From NCBI RefSeq assembly GCF_021869535.1, contig NW_026262593.1, positions 67,668,322 to 67,732,321 on the forward strand: DNA of 64,000 nt. The letters run 5' to 3'. A model generated the notes under the pieces. It worked only from the letters and a program-made list of their open reading frames with translations. It did not search any database and was not told the origin of the DNA. The position numbers and the translations under genes are program-made. The DNA comes from Mytilus californianus. Its lineage: Eukaryota > Mollusca > Bivalvia > Mytilida > Mytilidae. Positions 23,115-34,362 of the stretch are shown in pieces (position 1 is the first letter of the stretch; each line of letters starts with the position of its first letter).

Positions 23115-23302
23115 TGCACTCTGTTCAATACTTAACTTTTGTGGCCCAGTATATTAGATTTCTTGGAATATATAGGATATAACTGTTTTTAGATGATTCA
23201 AGGTTTCAAAACTCGATCACATCGTGCTTGGTCATGTATTTTTTCTTTGGTAAGTTGGCCGTTTTCGGTATGTTGGCGCTCAGTAATCCTTATTCAGGAA
23301 CT
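23115..23302 (+). repeat. Monomer b8 of canonical HOR, fixed B/A hybrid
   Basis: 188 bp. The head is family B (tgtggcccagtatattagat, gatataactgtttttag) and the tail is family A (tttggtaagttggccg, ggcgctcagtaatcc). An A monomer follows, so A/B alternation is broken here in every full HOR. Confidence 0.88.
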
Positions 23303-23492
23303 GTGCACTTTATTCAGTACTTAACTTCTATTGCCCAGTCGATTTGCCTTCTTAGGATATATAGGATATACCTGTCATTAGGGGATTCAAGAGCTGTAAA
23401 CTCGATCATATCGTGCTTGGACATGTAATTTTTCTTTTGGAATTTTGGCGGTTTTCGATATGTTGGCGCTCGGTTATCCTTAACCCAGATCA
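23303..23492 (+). repeat. Monomer a9 of canonical HOR
   Basis: Family A, 190 bp. Tags: ttctattgcccagtcg, gatttgccttcttagg, ctgtcattaggggattc, agagctgtaaactcg and gcgctcggttatcc. Confidence 0.9.
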
Positions 23493-23682
23493 GTGCACTC
23501 TGTTAAATCCTTTACTTTTGTTGCCTTGTCCATTTGCTTTCTTCACGTATAGAGGATATGCCTGTTATTAGGGTACTAAAGGTCTAAAAACTCGATCATA
23601 TCGTGCTTGGTCGTGTATTTTTTCTTTGGTAAGTTTTGCCGTTTTCGGTATGTTGGTGCTCAGTAATCCTTAACCCGGATCA
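23493..23682 (+). repeat. Monomer a10 of canonical HOR
   Basis: 190 bp. It begins B-like (cagtgcactctgttaaatcc) but is family A from about base 30 (gccttgtccatttgctttc). Tags: cttcacgtatagaggatatg, agggtactaaaggtc and cttggtcgtgtat. Confidence 0.88.
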
Positions 23683-23873
23683 GTGCAGTCTGTTCAATAC
23701 TAAACTTTTGTGGCCCAGTATATTAGATTTCTTGGGATATATAGGGTATACCTGTTTTTAGAGGATTAAAGGGTTGAGAATTCGATCATATCGTGCTTGC
23801 CCATGTATTTTTTCTTAGGTTAGGTTCGGCCGTTATCGATATGTTGTCAATCAATAATCCTTAATCGGGATCT
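23683..23873 (+). repeat. Monomer b10 of canonical HOR
   Basis: Family B, 191 bp. Tags: gtgcagtctgttcaatac, tgtggcccagtatatt, ggttgagaattcgatc, cttgcccatg and ccgttatcgatatg. Confidence 0.9.
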
Positions 23874-24069
23874 GTACACTTTATTCAGTAGATAACTTCT
23901 ACTGTCCATTCCATTTGCTTTCTTAGGATATATATAGAGATTATATACCTGTTATTAAGGGATTCAAGGGCTAAAAACTCGATCATATCGTGCTTGGTCA
24001 TGTATTTTTTCTTTGGTGAGTTTGACCGTTTTCGGTATGTTGGCGCTCAGTAATCCTTAACCCGGACCA
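23874..24069 (+). repeat. Monomer a11 of canonical HOR
   Basis: Family A, 196 bp. Tags: cagtagataacttctactg and the lengthened gatatatatagagattatat. This is the monomer type that carries the 38-bp insertion in H2 and H5. Confidence 0.9.
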
Positions 24070-24260
24070 GTGCACTCTGTTCAATACTTAACATTTATTG
24101 CCCAGTATATTATCTTTCTTGGGATATATAGGGTATATCCGTTTTTTGAGGATTCAAGGGTTCAAAACTCGATCATATTGTGCTTGGTCATGTATTTTTT
24201 CTTAGTTTAGGTTCAGCCGTTTTCGATATGTTGTCAATCAATATTCCTTAACCCGGATCT
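24070..24260 (+). repeat. Monomer b11 of canonical HOR
   Basis: Family B, 191 bp. Tags: aacatttattgcccag, tatatccgttttttgagg, catattgtgcttgg, ttcagccgttttcg and caatcaatattcc. Confidence 0.9.
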
Positions 24261-24451
24261 GTACACTTTATTCAGTACTTAACTATTGTTGCCCATTTCA
24301 TTTGCTTTATTAGGATATATAGGATATACATGTTATTAGGGGATTCAAGGTCTAAAAACTCAATCATATCGTGCTTGGTCAGGTATTTTTTCTTAGGTTA
24401 TGTTCGGCCATTTTCGGTATGTTGTCTGTCAATTTTCCTTAACCCGGATCT
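24261..24451 (+). repeat. Monomer a12 of canonical HOR, fixed A/B hybrid
   Basis: 191 bp. The head is family A (cccatttcatttgctttatt, tacatgttattagggg) and the tail is family B (ttcttaggttatgttcggcc, gttgtctgtcaattttcc). A family A monomer follows. It is present in all full HORs, so it is an old exchange product. Confidence 0.88.
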
Positions 24452-24641
24452 GTGCAATTTATTCAGTGCTTAACTTTTGTTGCCGAATCCATTTGCTGTC
24501 TTAGGATATATAGGATATATCTGTTATTAGGGTATTCCAGGGCTAAAAACTAGATCATATCATGCTTGTTCATGTATTTTTTATTTGGTAAGTTCGACCG
24601 TTTTCGGTATGTTGGTGCTCAGTAATCCTTAACCCGGATCA
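24452..24641 (+). repeat. Monomer a13 of canonical HOR
   Basis: Family A, 190 bp. Tags: gccgaatccatttgctgtc, actagatcatatcatgc, cttgttcatg and tttatttggtaag. Confidence 0.9.
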
Positions 24642-24824
24642 GTGCACTCTATTCAATAGTTTACTTTTTTGCCCAGTATATTAGCTTTCAAGGGATATAT
24701 ACCTGTTTTAAGAGGATTCACGGGTGCAAAACTCGATCATATCGTGCTTAGTCATGTATTTTTTCTTAGGTTAGGTTCGGCCGTTTTCGGTATGTTGTCA
24801 ATCAATATTCCTTAACCAGGATCT
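24642..24824 (+). repeat. Monomer b13 of canonical HOR, shortened
   Basis: Family B, 183 bp, the shortest monomer type. It lacks one ggatata-like unit (tttcaagggatatatacc). Other tags: tgttttaagaggattc and cgtgcttagtcatg. Confidence 0.9.
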
Positions 24825-24851
24825 GTGCACTTAATTCAGTACTTAGCTGTT

Positions 24852-27800
24852 GTTTCTAAGTCCATTTGCTCTCTAAGGATATATAGGATATACCTGTTAT
24901 TAGTGGATTCAAGGGCTAAAAACTCGATTATATCGTGCTTGGTCATGTATTTTCTCTTTGGTAAGTTCGACCGTTTTCGGTATGTTGGTGCTGAGTAATC
25001 CTTAACCCAAATCAGTGCACTCTGTTCAATACTTAACTTTTGTTGCCCAGTATATTAGCTTTCTTGGGATATATAGGGTTAACCTGTTTTAGGGGATTCA
25101 CGGGTGCAAAACTCGATCATGTCGTTCTTGGTCATATGTATTTTTTCTTAGGTTTGGTTTGGCCGTTTTCGGTATGTTGTCAATCAATAATCCTTAACCC
25201 GGATCTGTGCACTTTATTTAGTACTTAACTTTTGTTTATTAGTCCATTTGCTTTTTTAGGATATATAGGATATACCTGTTTTTAGTGGATTCAAGGGCTA
25301 AACACTCGATTATATCGTGCTTGGTGATTTATTTTTTCTTTGGTAAGTTCGACCGCTTTCGGTATGTTGGTGCTCAGTAATCCATAACCCAGATCAGTGC
25401 AATCTGTTCAATACTTAACTTTGGTTGCCCAGTATATTAGTTTTCTTGAGATATATAGGATATACTTGTTTTTAGAGGATTCATGGGGTTCAAAACTCTA
25501 TCATATCGTGCTTGGTCATGTATTTTTTCTTAGGTTATGTTCGGCCGTTTTCGTTATGTTGTCAATCAATAATTCCTAACCCAGATCTGTGCACTTTATA
25601 CAGTACTTAATTTTTGTTGCCCATTCCATTTGCTTTCTTATGTTATTTAGGATGTACCTGTTATTAGGGGATTCTAGGACTAAAAACTCGATCATATCGT
25701 GATTGGTCATGTATTTTTTCTTTGGTAAGTTTGGTTGTTTTCGGTATGTTGGCGCTCAGTTATCCTTAACCCGGATCAGTGCACTCTGTTCAATAGTTAA
25801 CTTTTGATGCCTAGTATATTACCTTTCTTGAGATATACAGGGTATACCTGTTTTTAGAGGATTCAAGGGTTCAAAACTCGATCATATCGTGCTTGGTCAT
25901 GTATTTTTTCTTAGGTTATGTTCGGCCGTTTTCGGTATGTTGTCAATCAATAATTCTTAACCCGGATCTGTGCACTTTAGTCACTACGTAACTTTCGTTG
26001 CCCATTCCGTTTGCTTTCTTATTTTATTCAGGATGTACCTGTTATTAGGGGATTCTAGGGCTAAAAACTCGATTTTATCGTGCTTGGTCATATATTTTTT
26101 ATTTGGTAAGTTCGACCGTTTTCGGTATGTTGGTGTTCAGTAATCCTTAACCCGGATCAGTGCACTCTATTCAATATTTTACTTTTTTTGCCCAGTATAT
26201 TAGCTTTCAAGGGATATATACCTGTTTTAAGAGGATTCACGGGTGCAAAACTCGATCATATCGTGCTAAGTCATGTATTTTTTCTTAGGTTAGGTTCGGC
26301 CGTTTTCGGTATGTTGTCAATCAATAATCCTTAACCCGGATCTGTGCACTTTATTTAGTACTTAACTTTTGTTTATTAGTCCATTTGCCTTTTTAGGATA
26401 TATAGGATATACCTGTTTTTAGTGGATTCAAGGGCTAAAAACTCGATTATATCGTGCTTGGTGATGTATTTTTTCTTTGGTAAGTTCGACCGCTTTCGGT
26501 ATGTTGGTGCTCAGTAATCCATAACCCAGATCAGTGCAATCTGTTCAATACTTAACTTTGGTTGCCCAGTATATTAGTTTTCTTGGGATATATAGGATAT
26601 ACTTGTTTTTAGAGGATTCATGGGGTTCAAAACTCTATCATATCGTGCTTGGTCATGTATTTTTTCTTAGGTTATGTTCGGCCGTTTTCGGTATGTTGTC
26701 AATCAATAATTCTTAACCCAGATCTGTGCACTTTATGCAGTACTTAATTTTTGTTGCCCATTCCATTTGCTTTCTTATGTTATTCAGGATGTACCTGTTA
26801 TTAGGGGATTCTAGGACTAAAAACTCGATCATATCGTGATTGGTCATGTATTTTTTCTTTGGTAAGTTTGGTTGTTTTCGGTATGTTGGCGCTCAGTTAT
26901 CCTTAACCCGGATCAGTGCACTCTGTTCAATAGTTAACTTTTGATGCCCAGTATGTTAACTTTCTTGAGATATATAGGGTATACCTGTTTTCAGAGGATT
27001 CAAGGGTTAAAAACTCGATCATATCGTGCTTGGTCATGTATTTTTTCTTAGGTTATGTTCGGCCGTTTTCGGTATGTTGTCAATCAATAATTCTTAACCA
27101 GGATCTGTGCACTTTAGTCACTACGTAACTTTCGTTGCCCATTCCGTTTGCTTTCTTATTTTATTCAGGATGTACCTGTTATTAGGGGATTCTAGGGCTA
27201 AAAACTCGATCATATCGTGCTTGGTCATGTAATTTTTCTTTTGTAAGTTCGACCGTTTTCGGTATGTTGGCTCTCAGTAATCCTCATTCCGGATCAGTGC
27301 ACTCTATTCAATACTAAAATTTTGTTGCTCAGTATATTAGATGTCTTGAGATATATAGGGTATACCTGTTTTTAGAGGATTCAAGGGAGCAAAACTCGAT
27401 CATATCGTGCTTGGTCAGATATTTTTTTCGGTTAGGTTCGGCCGTTTTCGGTATGTTGTCAATCAATAATCCTTAACCTGGATCTGTGCACTTTATGCAG
27501 TGCTTAACGTTTGTTGCCCAGTCCATTTGCTTTCTTATGATATATAGGATATACCTGTTTTTAGGGGATTCAAGGGCTAAAAACTCGATCATATCGTGCA
27601 TGGTCATGTATTTTTTCTTTGGTAAGTTTGGCTGTTTCCGGTATGTTGGCGCTCAGTTATCCTTAACCAGGAACTGTGCACTCTTTTCAATACTTAACTT
27701 TTGTTGCCCAGTATATCAGTTGTCTTGGGTTATAAAGAGTTTACCTGTTTTTAGAGGATTCAAGGGTTCAAAACTCGATCATGTCGTTCTTTGTCATGTA

Positions 27801-30564
27801 TTTACTCTTATGTTAGGTTCGGCCGTTTTCGGTATGTTGTCAATCAAGTATCCTCAACCCTGATCTGTGCACTTTATTCAGTACTTAACGTTTGTTGCCC
27901 AGTCCATTTGCTTTCTTAGGATATATAGGATATACCTGTTATATGGGGATTCAAGGGCAAAAAACTCAATCTTATCGTGCTTGGTCATGTATTTTTTCTT
28001 TGGTAAGTTTGACCGTTTTCGGTATGTTTGCGCTCAGTTATCATTAACCCGGATCAGTGCACTCTGTTCAGTATTAAACGTTTGTTGCCTAGTATATTAG
28101 CTTTCTTGGGATATATAGGGTATACCTGTTTTTAGAGAATTCAAGGGTTCAAAACACGATCATATCGTGCTTGGTCATGTATTTTTGCTTATGTTAGGTT
28201 CGGCCGTTTTCGTTATGTTGTCAATCAATAATCCTTAACCCGGATCTGTGCACTTTATTCCGTACTTAACTTCTGCTGCCCTGTCCATTTGCTTTCTTAG
28301 GATATATATAAGATATACCTGTTATTAAAGAATTCAAGGGCTGAAAACTCGATCACATCGTGCTTGAACATGTATTATTTCTTTTGGAATTTTGGCCGTT
28401 TTCGATATGTTGGCGCTCAGTTCTCCTTAAATCGGACCAGTGCACTCTGTTCAATACTTAACATTTATTGCCCAGTATATTATCTTTCTTGGGATATATA
28501 GGGTATATCCGTTTTTAGAGGATTCAAGGGTTCAAAACTCGATCATATTGTACTTGGTCATGTATTTTTCTTAGGTTCGGTTCGGCCCTTTTCGGTATAC
28601 TAGTATTGTCAATCAATAATCCCTAAACCGGATCTGTGCCCTTTATTCAGCACTTACCTTTTGTTGCCTAGTTCATTTGCTTTCTTAAGATATGTAGGAC
28701 ATACCTGTTTTTAGAGGGTTCAAGGGCTAAAAACTCGATCATATCGTGATTGGTCATGTAATTTTTCTTTGGTATGTTTTGCCGTTTTCGGAATGTTGGC
28801 GCTCAGTTATCCTTAACCCGGATCATTGCACTCTGTTCAATACTTAACTTTTGTGGCCCAGTATATTAGATTTCTTGAGATATATAGGATATAACTGTTT
28901 TTAGATGATTCAAGGTTTCAAAACTCGATCACATCGTGCTTGGTCATGTATTTTTTCTTTGGTACGTTGGCCGTTTTCGGTATGTTGGCGCTCAGTAATC
29001 CTTATTCAGGAACTGTGCACTTTATTCAGTACTTAACTTCTATTGCCCAGTCGATTTGCCTTCTTAGGATATATAGGATATACCTGTCATTAGGGGATTC
29101 AAGAGCTGTAAACTCGATCATATCGTGCTTGGACATGTAATTTTTCTTTTGGAATTTTGGCGGTTTTCGATATGTTGGCGCTCGGTTATCCTTAACCCAG
29201 ATCAGTGCACTCTGTTAAATCCTTTACTTTTGTTGCCTTGTCCATTTGCTTTCTTCACGTATAGAGGATATGCCTGTTATTAGGGTACTAAAGGTCTAAA
29301 AACTCGATCATATCGTGCTTGGTCGTGTATTTTTTCTTTGGTAAGTTTTGCCGTTTTCGGTATGTTGGTGCTCAGTAATCCTTAACCCGCATCAGTGCAG
29401 TCTGTTCAATACTAAACTTTTGTGGCCCAGTATATTAGATTTCTTGGGATATATAGGGTATACCTGTTTTTAGAGGATTCAAGGGTTTAAAATTCAATCA
29501 TATCGTGCTTGCCCATGTATGTTTTCTTAGGTTAGGTTCGGCCGTTATCGATATGTTGTCAATCAATAATCCTTAATCGGGATCTGTACACTTTATTCAG
29601 TAGATAACTTCTACTGTCCATTCCATTTGCTTTCTTAGGATATATATAGAGATTATATACCTGTTATTAAGGGATTCAAGGGCTAAAAACTCGATCATAT
29701 CGTGCTTGGTCATGTATTTTTTCTTTGGTGAGTTTGACCGTTTTCGGTATGTTGGCGCTCAGTAATCCTTAACCCGGACCAGTGCACTCTGTTCAATACC
29801 TAACATTTATTGCCCAGTATATTATCTTTCTTGGGATATATAAGGTATATCCGTTTTTTGAGGATTCAAGAGTTCAAAACTCGATCATATTGTGCTTTGT
29901 CATGTATTTTTTCTTAGGTTAGGTTCAGCCGTTTTCGATATGTTGTCAATCAATATTCCTTAACCCGGATCTGTACACTTTATTCAGTACTTAACTATTG
30001 TTGACCATTTCGTTTGCTTTATTAGGATATATAGGATATACATGTTATTAAGGGATTCAAGGTCTAAAAACTCAATCATATCGTGCTTGGTCAGGTATTT
30101 TTTCTTAGGTTATGTTCGGCGATTTTCGGTATGTTGTCAGTCAATTTTCCTTAACCCGGATCTGTGCAATTTATTCAGTGCTTAACTTTTGTTGCCGAAT
30201 CCATTTGCTGTCTTAGGATATATAGGGTATACCTGTTATTAGGGTATTCCAGGGCTAAAAACTAGATCATATCATGCTTGTTCATGTATTTTTTATTTGG
30301 TAAGTTCGACCGTTTTCGGTATGTTGGTGCTCAGTAATCCTTAACCCGGATCAGTGCACTCTATTCAATATTTTACTTTTTTTGCCCACTATATTAGCTT
30401 TCAAGGGATATATACCTGTTTTAAGAGGATTCACGGGTGCAAAACTCGACCATATCGTTCTTAGTCATGTATTTTTTCTTAGGTTAGGTTCGGCCGTTTT
30501 CGGTATGTTGTCAATCAATATTCCTTAACCAGGAGTTGTGCACTTAATTCAGTACTTAGCTGTT
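24852..30564 (+). repeat. HOR copy H8, expanded 30-mer (5713 bp)
   Basis: Order: a1 b1 a2 b2 a3 b3 a4 b13, then a jump near 26280-26350 back to a2 and on through the canonical order to b13. Thirty monomers (8+22) match 5713 bp. The a1 landmark reads gtttctaag here. Confidence 0.87.
24980..25809 (+). repeat. Block shared with 12556-13385 (offset 12424 bp)
   Basis: Shares private variants with the earlier block: acccaaatcagtg, agggttaacctg followed by ttttagggg, ctaaacactcg, gtgatttatttt and gttatttaggatg. The match ends at about 25810, where this copy has tgcctagtatattacc. The two blocks share a recent ancestor although H5-H7 lie between them. Confidence 0.75.
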
Positions 30565-32084
30565 GTTTCTCAGTCCATTTGCTCTCTAAGGATATATAGG
30601 ATATACCTGTTATTAGTGGATTCAAGGGCTAAAAACTCGATTATATCGTGCTTGGTCATGTATTTTCTCTTTGGTAAGTTCGACCGTTTTCGGTATGTTG
30701 GTGCTGAGTAATCCTTAACCCAGATCAGTGCACCCTGTTCAATACTTAACTTTTGTTGCTTAGTATATTAGCTTTCTTGGGATATAGAGGGTTTACCTGT
30801 TTTTAGGGGATTCACGGGTGCAAAACTCGATCATGTCGTGCTTGGTCATATGTATTTTTTCTTAGGTTTGGTTTGGCCGTTTTCGGTATGTTGTCAATCA
30901 ATAATCCTTAACCCGAATCTGTGCACTTTATTTAGTACTTAACTTTTGTTTATTAGTCCATTTGCTTTTTTAGGATATGTAGGATATACCTGTTTTTAGT
31001 GGCTTCAAGGGCTAAAAACTCGATTATATCGTGCTTGGTGATGTATTTTTTCTTTGATAAGTTCGACCGCTTTCGGTATGTTGGTGCTCAGTAATCCATA
31101 ACCCAGATCAGTGCAATCTGTTCAATACTTAACTTTGGTTGCCCAGTATATTAGTTTTCTTGGGATATATAGGATATACTTGTTTTTAGAGGATTCATGG
31201 GGTTCAAAACTCTATCATATCGTGCTTGGTCATGTATTTTTTCTTAGGTTATGTTCGGCCGTTTTCGGTATGTTGTCAATCAATAATTCCTAACCCAGAT
31301 CTGTGCACTTTATGCAGTATTTAATTTTTGTTGCCCATTCCATTTGCTTTCTTATGTTATTCAGGATGTACCTGTTATTAGGGGATTCTAGGACTAAAAA
31401 CTCGATCATATCGTGATTGGTCATGTATTTTTTCTTTGGTGAGTTTGGTTGTTTTCGGTATGTTGGCGCTCAGTTATCCTTAACCCGGATCAGTGCACTC
31501 TGTCCAATAGTTAACTTTTGATGCCCAGTATATTAACCTTCTTGAGATATACAGGGTATACCTGTTTTTAGAGGATTCAAGGGTTCAAAACTCGATCATA
31601 TCGTGCTTGGTCATGTATTTTTTCTTAGGTTATGTTCGGCCGTTTTCGGTATGTTGTCAATCAATACTTCTTAACCCGGATCTGTGCACTTTAGTCACTA
31701 CGTAACTTTCGTTGCCCATTCCGTTTGCTTTCTTATTTTATTCAGGATGTACCTGTTATTAGGGGAATCTAGGGCTAAAAACTCGATCATATCGTGCTTG
31801 GTCATGTATTTTTTATTTGGTAAGTTCGACCGTTTTCGGTATGTTGGTGCTCAGTAATCCTTAACCCGGATCAGTGCACTCTATTCAATATTTTACTTTT
31901 TTTGCCCAGTATATTAGCTTTCAAGGGATATATGCCTGTTTTAAGAGGATTCACGGGTGCAAAACTCGATCATATCGTGCTTAGTCATGTATTTTTTCTT
32001 AGGTTAGGTTCGGCCGTTTTCGGTATGTTGTCAATCAATATTCCTTAACCAGGAGTTGTGCACTTAATTCAGTACTTAGCTGTT
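30565..32084 (+). repeat. HOR copy H9, 8-mer (1520 bp)
   Basis: Order a1 b1 a2 b2 a3 b3 a4 b13: the first seven monomers of the canonical unit closed directly onto b13. Eight monomers match 1520 bp. Confidence 0.88.
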
Positions 32085-33223
32085 GTTTCTCAGTCCATTT
32101 GCTCTCTAAGGATATATAGGATATACCTGTTATTAGTGGATTCAAGGGCTAAAAACTCGATTATATAGTGCTTGGTCATTTATTTTCTCTTTGGTAAGTT
32201 CGACCGTTTTCGGTATGTTGGTGCTGAGTAATCCTTAACCCAGATCAGTGCACTCTGTTCAATACTTAACTTTTGTTGCCCAGTATATTAGCTTTCTTGG
32301 TATATATAGGGTTTACCTGTTTTTAGGGGATTCACGGGTGCAAAACTCGATCATGTCGTGCTTGGTCATATGTATTTTTTCTTAGGTTTGGTTTGGCCGT
32401 TTTCGGTATGTTGTCAATCAATAATCCTTAACCCGGATCTGTGCACTTTATTTAGTACTGAACTTTTGTTTATTAGTCCATTTGCTTTTTTAGGATATAT
32501 AGGATATACCTGTTTTTAGTGGATTCAAGGGCTAAAAACTCGATTATATCGTGCTTGGTGATGTATTTTTTCTTTGGTAAGTTCGACCGCTTTCGGTATG
32601 TTGGTGCTCAGTAATCCATAACCCAGATCAGTGCAATCTGTTCAATACTTAACTTTGGTTGCCCAGTATATTAGTTTTCTTGGGATATATAGGATATACT
32701 TGTTTTTAGAGGATTCATGGGGTTCAAAACTCTATCATATCGTGCTTGGTCATGTATTTTTTCTTAGGTTATGTTCGGCCGTTTTCGGTATGTTGTCAAT
32801 CAATAATTCTTAACCCGGATCTGTGCACTTTAGTCACTACGTAACTTTCGTTGCCCATTCCGTTTGCTTTCTTATTTTATTCAGGATGTACCTGTTATTA
32901 GGGGATTCTAGGGCTAAAAACTCGATCATATCGTGCTTGGTCATGTATTTTTTATTTGGTAAGTTCGACCGTTTTCGGTATGTTGGTGCTCAGTAATCCT
33001 TAACCCGGATCAGTGCACTCTATTCAATATTTTATTTTTTTTGCCCAGTATATTAGCTTTCAAGGGATATATACCTGTTTTAAGAGGATTCACGGGTGCA
33101 AAACTCGATCATATCGTGCTTAGTCATGTATTTTTTCTTAGGTTAGGTTCTGCCGTTTTCGGTATGTTGTCAATCAATATTCCTTAACCTGGATCTGTGC
33201 ACTTAATTCAGTACTTAGCTGTT
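32085..33223 (+). repeat. HOR copy H10, 6-mer (1139 bp)
   Basis: Order a1 b1 a2, b2 with a b3-type ending (caataattcttaacccgg), a4, b13. It is H9 with an a3-b3 dimer (381 bp) removed. Confidence 0.88.
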
Positions 33224-34362
33224 GTTTCTCAGTCCATTTGCTCTCTAAGGATATATAGGATATACCTGTTATTAGTGGATTCAAGGGCTAAAAACTCGAT
33301 TATATCGTGCTTGGTCATGTATTTTCTCTTTGGTAAGTTCGACCGTTTTCGGTATGTTGGTGCTGAGTAATCCTTAACCCAGATCAGTGCACTCTGTTCA
33401 ATACTTAACTTTTGTTGCCCAGTATATTAGCTTTCTTGGTATATATAGGGTTTACCTGTTTTTAGGGGATTCACGGGTGCAAAACTCGATCATGTCGTGC
33501 TTGGTCATATGTATTTTTTCTTAGGTTTGGTTTGGCCGTTTTCGGTATGTTGTCAATCAATAATCCTTAACCCGGATCTGTGCACTTTATTTAGTACTTA
33601 ACTTTTGTTTATTAGTCCATTTGCTTTTTTAGGATATATAGGATATACCTGTTTTTAGTGGATTCAAGGGCTAAAAACTCGATTATATCGTGCTTGGTGA
33701 TGTATTTTTTCTTTGGTAAGTTCGACCGCTTTCGGTATGTTGGTGCTCAGTAATCCATAACCCAGATCAGTGCAATCTGTTCAATACTTAACTTTGGTTG
33801 CCCAGTATATTAGTTTTCTTGGGATATATAGGATATACTTGTTTTTAGAGGATTCATGGGGTTCAAAACTCTATCATATCGTGCTTGGTCATGTATTTTT
33901 TCTTAGGTTATGTTCGGGCGTTTTCGGTATGTTGTCAATCAATAATTCTTAACCCGGATCTGTGCACTTTAGTCACTACGTAACTTTCGTTGCCAATTCC
34001 GTTTGCTTTCTTATTTTATTCAGGATGTACCTGTTATTAGGGGATTCTAGGGCTAAAAACTCGATCATATCGTGCTTGGTCATGTATTTTTTATTTGGTA
34101 AGTTCGACCGTTTTCGGTATGTTGGTGCTCAGTAATCCTTAACCCGGATCAGTGCACTCTATTCAATATTTTACTTTTTTTGCCCAGTATATTAGCTTTC
34201 AAGGGATATATACCTGTTTTAAGAGGATTCACGGGTGCAAAACTCGATCATATCGTGCTTAGTCATGTATTTTTTCTTAGGTTAGGTTCGGCCGTTTTCG
34301 GTATGTTGTCAATCAATATTCCTTAACCAGGATCTGTGCACTTAATTCAGTACTTAGCTGTT
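33224..34362 (+). repeat. HOR copy H11, 6-mer (1139 bp)
   Basis: Tandem copy of H10 with the same length and order. Small differences are seen, such as ttcgggcgttttcgg near 33914. Confidence 0.88.

Larger units (their letters stand above)
20276..24851 (+). repeat. HOR copy H7, canonical 24-mer (4576 bp)
   Basis: The cleanest full higher-order unit, with 24 monomers in the reference order and no insertion. Measured GTGCAC to GTGCAC, the monomers run from 20249 to 24824 and their lengths (183-196 bp) sum to exactly 4576. Individual monomers are listed separately. Confidence 0.93.
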
